Of a DNA stretch of 64,000 nucleotides, positions 1 to 11,646 are shown in pieces. Made by a program: the position numbers and the translations under genes. This DNA is from Holacanthus passer (taxonomy: Eukaryota > Chordata > Actinopteri > Pomacanthidae). The stretch is taken from assembly GCA_025331565.1 (NCBI GenBank), contig JAFREQ010000184.1, positions 1 through 64,000 of the forward strand, written 5' to 3'. Below the pieces are notes generated by a model. The model did no database searches. It was not told the DNA's origin and was given only the letters and a program-made list of their open reading frames with translations. Within the stretch, counting starts at the first letter, position 1, and each line of letters opens with the position of its first letter.

Positions 1-45
1 CACGTGCTCCGACACGTGGTCCTCTGTGGCGGTCACGTGACGTCA
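1..45. promoter_or_regulatory. E-box triplet with CRE
   Basis: Three palindromic CACGTG E-boxes lie at 1-6, 13-18 and 34-39, and a full TGACGTCA CRE overlaps the third at 38-45. This density is characteristic of a promoter bound by bHLH-ZIP (USF, MITF/TFE) and CREB/ATF factors. The associated gene would lie off the left edge. No coding sequence is visible here to confirm orientation. Confidence 0.4.
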
Positions 46-2430
46 ATTAACAGACGACTTTTCACGGTGATCCCCTGCAAACAGACACACATGTGACTTT
101 GTTGTTTCTGGTTTATTGACGTTTCTCCTTCAAACCCACAGTGAAAACTACACACAGGAGAAACAACACAAACATTTCACCAAAGTTAAATTCAGACAAA
201 TATGTAACTGACCTCGTTGTCTGTAGGATACAAAGAGAAAAGTCTTCGAGGTGTCCGACACAAACTTTTCCTGCAGGATGGATCCGTGATTACTGAGCGG
301 CTGCAGGTGATGAGATGTACTCACGCGAGAACAGCCGAGACTTGAAATGTGACTTCAAAATAAAAGCGGGTGACTCTTACACTGGTTAAATTTGACTGTA
401 GTCAGCAGGTAAACACTGAACACTTTATTTGTTCTGCTGGTTGCAGATATTGTCTATATTCAGCTTTAACCACTGGGTTTACCTGCTATGAAACAACATA
501 CATTCAAAGCCTCAAAGTTAAAAATGTCACGTCGCCATTATTTAAGCCATAAGAAATCAGAAAAACTAAAAACCCTGTTTTTTTCTAGAATAATATTTCT
601 GTTTCCTTTCCATGCACAAGCACATCCTGCCTCCGCTCAACAAAACAGGATGTCCGAATTATTTCCCATAACACCCACAGAGGCATGTATTTCCTATGCC
701 TTCAATCTACTAATAAATGTTATAATTAATGTTTCATGGCATGAGTGAAAAAAAAACTGCACTTCACTCCAGACATACAGCTTATTTCTTTATACAGTAG
801 CCGATGAAAATCTGTCAGAGTCTGGGCCAAAAGGTCATCTGACGCTTTTTACGTTTCTGTCACAAGGTGGCAGCAGCGTTGTTTGACAATCCATTTCCTG
901 TTGTCCAGGTGCTGCCTTCAAGAACTCCTGGAAAAATTCTCTTTCCAACAATCGTTGGAATCAAAATTGTTTGCACACCTAAATGCTTCAGGCCTGTATA
1001 TGTATGAATTACATACTAGAAATACAACACATTTACTAAACAAAATACAGTAACAGTATATGCCTCCGTGCAGTTTACAGTCAGTTGTTGATGCCGCTTT
1101 TCCACCTTTTAAAAGTCTCAGTAAGTTGGGGAACATAGAAGTTTGTGACCTTTAAAGCAATTTAAGGTGTTTGTGTGCATTCAGGTTAATGTTTGAATAT
1201 TTCTGATTGTACCTGATTAAGCACAGTTTCCTTTAGATTGATGTAACACAATGTTCATGCATGTAATAATTCATCATAAACTCCATTTATATGGCACTTA
1301 AAAAAAAACACAGCTATAATGTGCTTTTAGTGCTTCACAATAAGACAAATGAAAACGCGAGCTTGAACAATAAAAAAATAAAAAGCTAATTTAATAAGAA
1401 GATGGATAAGACGAGGTTTCTGCATTAATCACTCTTGTCAGCTTTTAAATTGTCGACATAATATCATGTCCTCTATAACGGAAAGTAATGCAATATATGT
1501 TGATAATCCTTCTCTTTGTAGTTTCCTGACAGCACTGGAAGGCAGCAGTGAATGACCGACAGTACATGACCACCAGCAGGCAATCAATTGTTTTCATTTG
1601 TAAGCTTGCAGGCTCCATCAGTCATTTTTATGGCAGTATAAATCACAAGTACTATTTTTCTCATACATAATTGAAGCGTCTGATTTATAGATGAAAATTA
1701 AGCATTTTGTGTGAGTCTCAAGTGATTAATATCTAAAATATGGGCCTGTTGTACTCGAACTTTAATGATATAAACAAACCTTTGCAGAAATCATTAATAT
1801 TAGATTTAGCTCTTGATTAAGGGCAGGCTTACTTTTTAACTTTGGCTCACAATATGTACCTTCAACAAAGACTCATGAAGAACTGATGCACATAAAAGTA
1901 GATACAGGCTGTAGCTTAATTTCATTTTTACTTTTCTTCCAGCATTCAGCAAAGTTTTCTCAAACAAAGGAATGAAGAGAAATGTCTCATAGGGTTAATA
2001 AAGTGTCACAAAAGGTCAGCTGACATTTTAAATTATTCAGTTTACATGAAATTAACAATCACTCTTTATTTATTTCATATGTGTGTTTGTGGCTGTATTT
2101 GAAACTTGCAGTATGAAAATAATATCCATTCCTCTAGTTGTTGCATTCGAGGTGAAAAACGATGTTGGAAGGCATTCCAGCTGCAAGAGGGCAATAACCA
2201 CGAGTTCAACATGTCTGAATGTCAACACACGACTCGTGCCCGCATGAGTAGTAAAACTGTGTTGTATCTTTAAAGCGCCTGTGTAACTTTGGATGAACAG
2301 TGTGGTGAAATGCATATGCATCCATAATGTAACATTTGTACACTGAAAGCTTTATTTTGCAAGTTGAAAGAGAAAATTAACCTCACTTAAGCTTCCCTAT
2401 AATGGCTATTTTTCATTCCTACAATTCTAC
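46..2430. other. left-flank non-coding DNA
   Basis: AT-rich DNA without a recognisable exon. All reading frames are short and have no family resemblance. The only item I would single out is a CTCF-like motif at 860-873, listed separately. A reverse-strand 5' UTR exon of a gene to the left, somewhere around 200-300, is possible but not demonstrable. Confidence 0.5.
860..873 (+). promoter_or_regulatory. CTCF-like motif, forward
   Basis: TCACAAGGTGGCAG agrees with the CTCF core CCACNAGGNGGCAG at all but the first position. It points rightwards, toward abcb11. The match is by eye only. Confidence 0.3.
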
Positions 2431-2435
2431 AATTT

Positions 2436-2470
2436 CATTCAGCAGATGCTTTTATCCAAATTGACGTACA
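2436..2470 (+). repeat. short interspersed repeat core, copy 1
   Basis: Contains gcagatgcttttatccaaa followed by ttgacgtaca. This resembles the 'agc(a/t)gatgcttttatccaaagcgacttac' type core that recurs across fish genomes in SINE-like repeats. Diverged relatives are at 10518-10556 (+) and 42301-42333 (-). The family name cannot be fixed without a repeat library. Confidence 0.45.
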
Positions 2471-2642
2471 TCTGAGAGTTGTAGGATTGCATCTCAAACT
2501 TGACAGTTTAAGAAGTCGAACAGAAACGTACCAATCGCAAACTCTCAGGTAAAACCACACACTGCTGCAAACACACAACCCTGACACAACACATAAGGTT
2601 AATACAAAAAGGGGGCTGATATCGCGTTATACTCGTCTAGAC

Positions 2643-2835
2643 TTTTAGACTATTTTTCACTTCAGACCCTCTGAAGTGTCAGGGTCCATCTCTGTCAAAC
2701 TCACAACTGAAACTTTTCCACTGACATTAAGTCCAAAAAGTCCTTCAGCCGGTCGTCAATGTCGAGACAAAGGCTGCTTCCAGTTTATTAGTATTACCCA
2801 CTTGGCTGACTGGCAAGCTTGTGTAAGAATGCAGT
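2643..2835 (+). repeat. diverged direct duplication, copy A
   Basis: Shares an ordered set of words with 3316-3516: 'ctgaagtgtcagggt' against 'atgaagtttcagggt', then gctgcttc, then tttattagtat, then ggctg followed by ggcaagct. The copies are about 680 bp apart and only moderately similar. This could be an ancient tandem duplication or two insertions of one repeat. Confidence 0.4.
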
Positions 2836-3315
2836 TATCTCTGAGTATGACCTAAATTCTTCAACCTCATAAAGATTTACTTTATATTGACAACTGGTGC
2901 ACAATTTGTCTGAATAATGAGAGAATACAATCTTGACCGTGACACTTAGAAGAAGTAAGTCTAATACATGAATCTAAATTGGGGTTTATGTCCATTACAC
3001 ACATTTATTACATTAGACTAGTTTTAGATTTCCTTGATAATTCACACCTGAGTTCTGAAGACAGTTTTAAAAAAACTTCATTCTCATTCACTTTTTTGCT
3101 TCACATTTGCTTTTGGAGATTTTCTTTTGCAATGCAATAAAAACACTTTATAGTAATCCCATTGTAAGTGAATATATTAAATCAAGTGATCTGCAAGCTG
3201 GGTGTAGTTATTAGTCCACTGAAGCTGTCACAACATTGTTTTAAAGGGCAGTTCTCAAATTGCTTGAGCTTTCAAAGTAATTGAAGAACTGTCCACTAAA
3301 GCCTCTTCACCTAAA

Positions 3316-3516
3316 TCCTATCAATCCCTGCACTAATCAGGACCTTTATGAAGTTTCAGGGTCTGTCGAATCATTTCAAGTCCTGGAGAAATAAGCCTTT
3401 TCTCGTGTCCAAACTCTCAAACACCATTTGTCAGAGTTGAAACAGTTTGGTTTATGCTGCTTCTGCTTTATTAGTATGAAGCGCCTGGCTGCCAGGCAAG
3501 CTGCCGTAATAATCCA
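3316..3516 (+). repeat. diverged direct duplication, copy B
   Basis: Partner of 2643-2835. The best-conserved part is 3456-3509, with tttattagtat, the GCCTGGCTGCCAGGC palindromic segment and aagctgccgtaa. Confidence 0.4.
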
Positions 3517-3716
3517 GTGTGCCATAGTATTGGCCTCACACAATGATTTCTTTTTCTGCAGGAGCACATGAGGATATGATTCATAAACTATGTCACATCT
3601 AAAGAATATTAAATCAAAAAGATGACATAACACTCATTTAAAGTTCTCACCTGTGACACTACATCAGTCACGTTCGACCAGTAACGATGCAGAAACAGTG
3701 AAATGTTTGCCCGCCG

Positions 3717-3823
3717 GGGTCAGTGGCCTTTTCAGCAGCACAAACCGACAGGACACTTACCCTCAAACAAAACACTGACCCTGAGTTCCAACCAAGCCCA
3801 AGTCTGTCCAATAAGAGCACGTG
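3717..3823 (+). promoter_or_regulatory. abcb11: inferred abcb11 promoter module
   Basis: GGGTCA-G-TGGCCT at 3717-3729 is an inverted repeat of nuclear-receptor half-sites spaced by one base (IR-1). It matches AGGTCA-n-TGACCT except for the first base and one base of the second half. IR-1 is the classical element bound by FXR/RXR, and bile-acid-activated FXR is the known driver of mammalian ABCB11. Downstream lie CCAAT (3808-3812) and a CACGTG E-box (3818-3823). The module sits 220-330 bp upstream of a consensus splice donor that would end the 5' UTR exon, so its position is right for a promoter. There is no clear TATA box at a suitable distance. Function is inferred. Confidence 0.4.
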
Positions 3824-3899
3824 AATCACCGCCAAGGTAGACAGTGTGTCGTCCTCTGCCCGAGTGACAAGCTGCCATAACTACACTGAGCTGGGGGAC

Positions 3900-4043
3900 A
3901 TAACAACTGCACGTCTGGATGCTGGACTTAATTGCAGGAGAGCTGCTGTGACTGCTGCTTTAATTTCCTGTTGTTACAACCCATGATTAGTTTTAATCAA
4001 GGATAAGAAAGATCTTTAGCTCTTATAAAGAAAAAACGTGTAG
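3900..4043 (+). other. abcb11: inferred abcb11 5' UTR exon
   Basis: A consensus donor, gtgTAG|GTAAGT, occurs at 4043/4044. The next acceptor, ttttgcttttccTAG at 4181-4183, lies 10 bases before the start codon. A 140-bp intron between them would give the arrangement known from human ABCB11, with a non-coding first exon followed by the start-codon exon. The left end (transcription start) is a guess. Confidence 0.4.
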
Positions 4044-4193
4044 GTAAGTTTCATAATTTCTCATGACGCAAAGAAGCTTTTTGATTTTTCCTCGAAAGTG
4101 GATGACGCAAAAAAAAAAAAGTACTCTCAAGTGGGATTTAAATGTAACACGACCGTCGTTTGCTTTCATTTTGCTTTTCCTAGATGAGTCAAC

Positions 4194-4272
4194 ATGCCAT
4201 CTGGATCAGTGAAATTGCAAAGCATCAAAAAACTGGGACAGGAAAACCACAGCTATGAGTTTTCAGATGAAG
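4194..4272 (+). CDS. abcb11: abcb11 coding exon 1
   Basis: Residues 1-26, cytoplasmic N-terminus with the SIKKLGQEN segment. An out-of-frame ATG 10 bases upstream opens a 24-codon uORF overlapping the start. Ends in phase 1 at GAAG|gtaatg. Confidence 0.9.
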
Positions 4273-7200
4273 GTAATGCACTGTTATGTTTAATTCTCTA
4301 GACGCAGGCTTTTAAACAGAAATGCTCCAACATGATCAAATTATATGGAGATCTGTTTTTTTAATAATAAAAAAAAATGGATAAAACATAGATGTAAATT
4401 ATAAAAAACTTTAATGCCTTTTCTATTCTTGTGTTGCAGAACCAGCTGGCTCTTATAAGTAAGTGTTCCTCAGAGCATTTTATATATTTTTTTATAATCT
4501 AGTTTTAAGATCTATAAATGCAAATACAAGTAACAGTGCATCAGTAGAAAAGGACTGTTTTTACTCTGAGGTTTGCTGTCAGTAAGGATGTTCTGCAAAG
4601 ACGACATCAGTCTGGTGGAGGGCATTTAAATATCCATGCATGGCTTCACGACTTAAGTGCAAAGTGCAGCCACCAGCGAGCCAGAAATATTAAAACAGCA
4701 GGAAAAAAAAAAAAGAGGCAAACTGAAAAGGCAGCTGCCCGATTTCTGAACAGGAAGGACTTGGTGTCAGTGTGATGTAAAACCCTTCATGAGAAATACA
4801 GCAGCTAGAAAGAGAGTTATCCACGTGGAGGACAATGATCTTGGCCATGTGTTCTTGTTTGTATGTAGGCAGGCCAGTGCACATGCATTTATTCTCCACA
4901 GCGCTGCCATATGAGAGAATAGTTAACACTTTATAATGAGGGTGCAAAACATATGTGAAAACTATGAATTGCTGTATTAACAGATGATCAAGTCCCTGCA
5001 AGTTTATGTGACCAGTTAACACATGCAAATAGAGAAAACAGGAGCAAATGAAGACAACATCTGAGCCAGCTTGACAACACATGCACAGCATTGAGAAAAA
5101 AAAAAAAAAACAGCTGCAAAGTGAGAAATTACAAACAAAACAGAAAACACAAGCAAATGTGCTGCAAACAGATTTCTCTATTTCTATCTGCTGTGTCTGT
5201 ATTCGCAGTGAGTTGAGCTCTCAGGGCCACCTCCAATGGATCGTCAGTTAAATTTACAGTTGATGTACATGTATAAAGTCAGTTAATTGATGACATATTA
5301 ACTAATGTCGAACGCCAACGCCGTGCGAGTTGATCATTTCTCATTCATGACAGAATTCATGATAAATGCTGCTCTCATTTTCCCTTTGAATCATCGTGCA
5401 TTTCTGAAGGATGTGTTACGGAGGGTTTGGGTCTGTTTTCTTCCATGCAGGACCGTGACGACGTCCAAGGACCAAGAGAAGTGAGTAAAAGATAGAAATA
5501 GAGGCTGTGGATACTGTGTCACTTTCACCTCATATAAAAACTGACTGGCCTTTTATTCGAAACAGGGGTCAGGGGAATGGGGAGCAGCCGGCGATAAGAG
5601 TTGGCTTCTTTCAGCTGGTAAAACATCTTTCCACTTTTCATTCCTCTCTATCTAACATTTGCATCTTGTAATACGTCCATTGCAAGTGTGTGTTTTGTGC
5701 TCGTTTGTCCAGTTCCGTTTTGCCTCGTGCAACGAGGTGCTGATGATGGTGGTCGGCAGTGTGTGCGCGGTGCTGCACGGCTCGGCCCAGCCCCTCATGC
5801 TGCTGGTGTTCGGCCTGCTCACCGACACCTTCATCGAGTACGACATCGAGCTGAACGAGCTGAGCGACGACAGGAAGGAGTGCGTGAACAACACCATCCA
5901 GTGGAAGAACTACACGCCGACGCACGAGCTGTTCTTGCCGGTGAACGAGTCACACTGGATCTTCGTGAATAGTTCAACAGTGGAGATGTTCGAGCCGCTC
6001 AAGCCCAGGTCGTGTGGGTAAGTGGGTTGTGTCTAATGCATGAGGTGGGCTTTTTTTCAACATCACATATAGTGTAAGATGTGATATTAAAAGTTTTAGA
6101 TCTATGTGGTTTTGTGGTCCTCACATATGATTTATTTACTGCGTCTGTCTTTCAGAATTCTCGACATTGAATATGAAATGACTCAATTTGCCTTCTACTA
6201 CGTTGGAATTGCAGCAGCTGTATTTTTACTGGGATACTTTCAGGTTGGTCTTAAAGTGTCATTTTCATTCAAAGAGATGCGTCTAAAATTAGATTAGTCT
6301 GTGTCATCCTCCTCCAATCAGCACAACACAATTTGATCCTATCTAACTATGAAGGAAATCATCTGAAATCCTCCTGCTGCTGCCTGGATGTTCTGCATAC
6401 AAGCTTTTTAAAATGATCTTCTGCAAATAGCCAACTCTTCTTTTCTTCCAAATTATTTCCCTCAACACTGCAATTAAGCCTTTTTAAAGAATCTAGACAC
6501 CTCACTAATGAACAATTACAGGCCAATTACAAACCTCCTACTTATGAGTAAAATCTTTGAAATGGCTTTTTTCCACCCAACAACAACACCATCTGGGCCT
6601 TGAGCAATTGTTTGGATGTTTTCCAGTCAAGACTTCAACCACACCACAGCACTGAGACAAGCTCTTGTTAAGATCCTGAATGACATTAAGCTCAATGCAA
6701 ACAGGTGAAATTTGGCATTTTAATAAACTGGTTTGAATCTTACTGACTTTGCTGGGCACTGACTTCTTGTGTGTCAAAGAAGTAGAAGTATCAATTCTTC
6801 TAGTGGTTTATAAAGCACTATATTGTTTAGAGATTTAGCATCACACTTTCATTAAGTTGGGAGCAAGAGACAGACTGAAGAAATGATTGAAAAATATGGT
6901 CAATATCAAAGCAGGAGGGGTGGGATCCTGACTTTGGGTCAAACTCCAAAGGTGCCAGGTCCTACAGAGGCCCACCGTGAGGCTGAGGCTGAGTTGTATT
7001 CAAATATGGCTATATGCTGAACCTCATCATGTAAAACGGGTGTAGTGGCCCTTTATATGTTTCACATGTAAAATTCCTCTTTTTAGCCGTCAAAAGGTCA
7101 AAGGTCAAGTTTTATATTTTACAATGAACATATCTCAGTACAGCCTCTCTCCTACAACTGCTAGATCTCCCTGTGGGTGACGGCCGCTGCCAGGCAGATC

Positions 7201-10200
7201 CAGCTCATCAGGAAACTGTACTTCAGCAAAGTGATGAGGATGGAGATCGGCTGGTTTGACTGCACCTCTGTGGGCGAGCTCAACACTCGCATGTCGGAGT
7301 GAGTGGGACAATGATCACATGATTTCTGCTTTTGGAGTATTGGTGTGGATGTTTTACAGTGGTTGTATCTGTATTACAGTGATATCAACAAGATCAACGA
7401 CGCCATTGCGGATCAAGTTGCCATTTTTTTGCAGCGCTTCACCACCTTCGTCTGTGGTTTCTGCATTGGCTTCGTGAAGGGATGGAAGTTAACACTTGTC
7501 ATTGTGGCAGCGAGTCCACTGATCGGTATTGGAGCTGGTCTTATGGCTCTGGTGAGACTTGATTTCTGTCGGCTTGACGACTTAACATCTCTCGATTTGA
7601 CTTTTTGACTAGACTTCTCTTATCTTTTCCATCAACTCTGCTTCACTCTGTTCTCCCTCCAGTTTGTGGCCAAGCTAACAGGGATGGAGCTGCAGGCCTA
7701 CGCCAAAGCTGGAGCTGTAGCCGACGAGGTCCTCTCTTCCATCAGGACCGTGGCTGCTTTCGGTGGAGAGATAAAAGAAGTGCAAAGGTAAAATCTGCCA
7801 TATGAAAGCTGAAGTTTGACCTTTTCCTATATAAATGCGGCTGAGGTGAGCTCCACTCCTTCTCCACAGGTACGACAGGAACTTGATCTCAGCGCAGCGC
7901 TGGGGCATCAGAAAAGGTCTGATCATGGGCTTCTTCACCGGATACATGTGGCTGGTCATCTTTCTGTGCTATGGTCTGGCCTTCTGGTACGGCTCCACTC
8001 TGGTGGTGGACACTATGGAGTACACACCAGGAACACTACTGCAGGTATCACACTTACCATGGTGACAACATTTGCATTTATGTGACAGATTAGCACTGCA
8101 GCAAATGGGAAAATTCTTCTCTCATAAACATCCTTTTCTTGTCAGATTTTAATGTCTGGTTTAATTTTGTGATTAAGTTTTTACAAGCTGAACAAAAAAA
8201 GTGCTGCTTTGATAAAACAACTCTGATAAAACCCATCACATATGGAATCATTGTCCTGTGCAAAGCCAAATCTGTCACACTGGAAAAGCTAATGTGCAGC
8301 TGTAATACTGTGACCTCTTCCTTCCAGGTGTTCTTTGGTGTGTTGATAGCAGCCATGAATTTGGGGCAGGCCTCCCCATGTCTGGAGGCCTTTGCTTCAG
8401 GTCGAGGAGCTGCAACCATCATCTTTGAGACCATTGAGAGAGTGAGAATGCCTGATGTTATGATTTTAATCTGTATTTTCACAGGAAATCACTGCTTCTT
8501 GCTGACGAGTCTCATTTTTCAAATGTGTCACTGTCAGGAGCCTGAGATTGATTGTTTATCTGAGGCTGGCTACAAGCTTGACAGGGTCAAAGGAGATATT
8601 GAGTTTCACAATGTGACTTTCCACTACCCCTCCAGACCGGAGGTCAAGGTACTTTATTCCTTATCATATGTAACTGATGATTTGATTTCTGGAAGCAGTT
8701 TTAGAAATTTCCACTTTTGTTACGGTGTCTTGTGATCTCTCCTCAGATCCTGGACCAGCTCAGTGTTGCGGTGAAGTCAGGGGAGACCACAGCCTTTGTA
8801 GGTCCGAGTGGAGCCGGGAAGAGTACAGCCATTCAGCTCATCCAGCGCTTCTATGACCCTAAAGAGGGAATGGTGGGTTTGACTTTTGTCAACTCGGGAG
8901 ATTAAAGATTCCCTCGACACACTGTGGCTGCAACCTCCTTCCTTTCAAGCTTTATTCTAGTCATTTCAAAAATAACCATCCCCTGAGGGTGATAGAAGTA
9001 CATGATAATCTGTTTCATTATTCAGCCAATGGGTTCTAACAGCCTCATTTTTCACTTTTACTCGAATTAGAGGTCTTGGCACACCTTATTTTCTTCCTTT
9101 CAGCTTCTGGAGAAGGAAATAGCCTCTTATAGCACAATGGAGGTTATGCACATGACTAACAAATGCACCATTTGAAACTAGTACTTCTGCAAAAAAAAAA
9201 AAGCAAAGTGCTTTAATAGCGTCATCCATCAATTTGAGCAAAAGCTGCTCTATGCACCCTCTTTCTCAGGTGACCCTGGACGGTCACGACATCAGAGGCC
9301 TGAACATCCAATGGCTGCGCTCGCTGATCGGCATTGTGGAGCAGGAGCCTGTGCTGTTCGCCACCACCATCGCTGAGAATATACGCTACGGCCGACCGGG
9401 CGTCTCCATGGAGGACATCATCACTGCTGCCAAGGAGGCCAACGCCTACAACTTCATCATGGACCTGCCACAGGTGAAGCAGCAGGTTTCACTTTCAGGA
9501 TTTATGAAAGCATAAAAGCACAAATTCAATATAGCTTCAAACACCAGTATGAGTAATTACTTTCCCTGTCATTTTTAATCTGACAGAAATTTGACACCTT
9601 AGTAGGGGAGGGTGGAGGTCAGATGAGCGGCGGTCAGAAGCAGCGTATCGCCATCGCTCGAGCGCTGGTCAGGAATCCTCGTATCCTGCTGCTGGACATG
9701 GCGACCTCTGCCCTTGACAACGAGAGCGAGGCTATAGTTCAAGAAGCTTTGGATAAAGTAAGCGATTGGTTTGAAAAGGATGAAGCCTCTGTTTTTATCT
9801 CACGTTTTGATCACTCTTTTGAGATGAGGTGTCCATCCTGTTGTTTTTTTCAAAATCAGATAACCCAGGATCATCAAGGCATCAAGAGCGTTTCCTCCCA
9901 GCATAAATGATGCAACAACTCGTGTTCGATTCTGTTGCAGGTACGCATGGGTCGCACCACTATCTCCATCGCCCACCGGCTGTCCACCATAAAGAACGCA
10001 GACGTGATTGTTGGCTTCGAGCACGGCCGAGCTGTGGAGAAGGGCAAACACAATGAGCTGCTGGAGAGGAAGGGGGTCTACTTCACTCTCGTCACCCTGC
10101 AGAGCCAAGGAGACAAGGCTCTGAACGAGAAGGCTCGACAGAGTAGGTCCAGCACTGGGGGATAATTTATTTTTATCCACATATAGCGACTGTAAGGATC

Positions 10201-11590
10201 GACTGATTGTGATCACCTTTTGTTGGATCTCTTGCATTAGTGGCCGACAAAGAGGAAGAGACAGGGAGGTTATCCAGAGCTGGCAGCTACCGAGCCAGTC
10301 TGAGGTATCACACAAACACATTCCCAATCACCCCCTGAATTTGATCACTTGCTCATTAGCTTTCTCGTGCATAATATCCATTTAGGCGGTCCTGACCGTG
10401 CATCTAAATAGGATTATTACAGTAGTCACTTTATGGCTGAAATTGAGTTGTGTCATGGCAGAAACTGGTACCTTCATTTACTTAATTACCCTTTTACATT
10501 TGCTCCGACACTCGGGGCCTTTAGCTGACACTATCATCCAGAGACACTTAGAAATTGTGCAAGGCTTGAGGTCGTCTATCGCCACCATTACAAGCACCCA
10601 GTAATGAGAAGCAAGAAGAGCAACAACAGTCAAGCAGCAATATATTCCTGTGTCCTCAGAATATTCATGAGCGCGAAGTGATGGATATAGATAACAGCTG
10701 TTCAGAAAACAGTTTTTTAATTGGTGAGTTGTTTTTTTTTCCTGCAGAGCCTCGATCCGCCAGCGGTCCCGCTCTCAGCTGTCCAATCTGATCCCAGAGT
10801 CGTCTGTTTCCATCGCTGGAGAACTCGGCCCCAGAGCCTACGCTGTGTCACAGGCAGACAAATCCAAGGTGTGTGTGTGTGCAGGAGTGTTTGCATACAT
10901 TTTTTTATACGTGGGTGGTTGAAGCAGGAGAGTAAAACCACTTGTTAGAAATGTTCCTGGTAATGCATTTGTTTTTTTTTCTATATCGTTCCTCAGATAG
11001 CATGCACGGTTAAAAGCTTTTCCTGCAAATGCCTGCTGATGTGTATTTGTCCCTGTGAATGCTCAGAATGCCATCCCAGAGGAGGAAGAGGATGAACCTG
11101 TGGAGCCTGCACCAGTCGCCAGGATCCTGAAGTACAACACACCTGAGTGGCCGTATATGCTCTTTGGATCCTTCGGGGCTGCCATAAACGGAGGGGTCAA
11201 CCCCGTCTACTCTCTTTTGTTCAGTCAGATATTGGCGGTGAGGTTCAAATCACAAACACACATATCAGGCTAATTCTAAAAGCCTTAAAGCCACTTTGAA
11301 GAATTTGTCATTTTTGGCCTCCACAGTAAAACTGTGACAGCGACAAGAGTTAGGGCAAGCAACACTTTCACACCAGAAAGTGGAACAGCAAAGTTAATCG
11401 AGTCCTAGTGAAATAAATGTGCAATAATTATGAGTTGGAAGAAAGATTCATGTCATTATCCCAGTTTTCATGCAAATAAAGCAATGATAGCTCCCACTGT
11501 GACAAGAAGCAAACCAGGGGCAAAATGGCTGCAAAGTCACCATCGCTGGCAGTTACTGACAAATAAAATCTCTGTTTTGTGTTGTTGTCT

Positions 11591-11646
<56 letters not shown>

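Larger units (their letters stand above)
6244..7164. other. abcb11: abcb11 intron 6 with LINE fossil and DR1
   Basis: A 921-bp intron. It contains an L2-like reverse-transcriptase fossil (6450-6720) and a perfect DR1 nuclear-receptor element (7095-7107) close to the acceptor, both listed separately. Confidence 0.85.

Noticed and set aside
4022..4030. cttataaag as a TATA box for abcb11
   Set aside because: It lies only 14 bases before the best splice donor, so a start 30 bases downstream would fall inside the intron.
4184..4258. ATG at 4184 as abcb11 start
   Set aside because: Reaches a stop after 24 codons and gives no BSEP-like N-terminus. The ATG at 4194 does.
4690..5091. 133-codon minus-strand ORF in abcb11 intron 2
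   Set aside because: Starts and ends in low-complexity A/T runs, has no recognised domain, and lies within an intron between two well-supported exons.
11596..11643. CRISPR or other structured array
   Set aside because: Simple dinucleotide repeat with no spacers, in a vertebrate genome.
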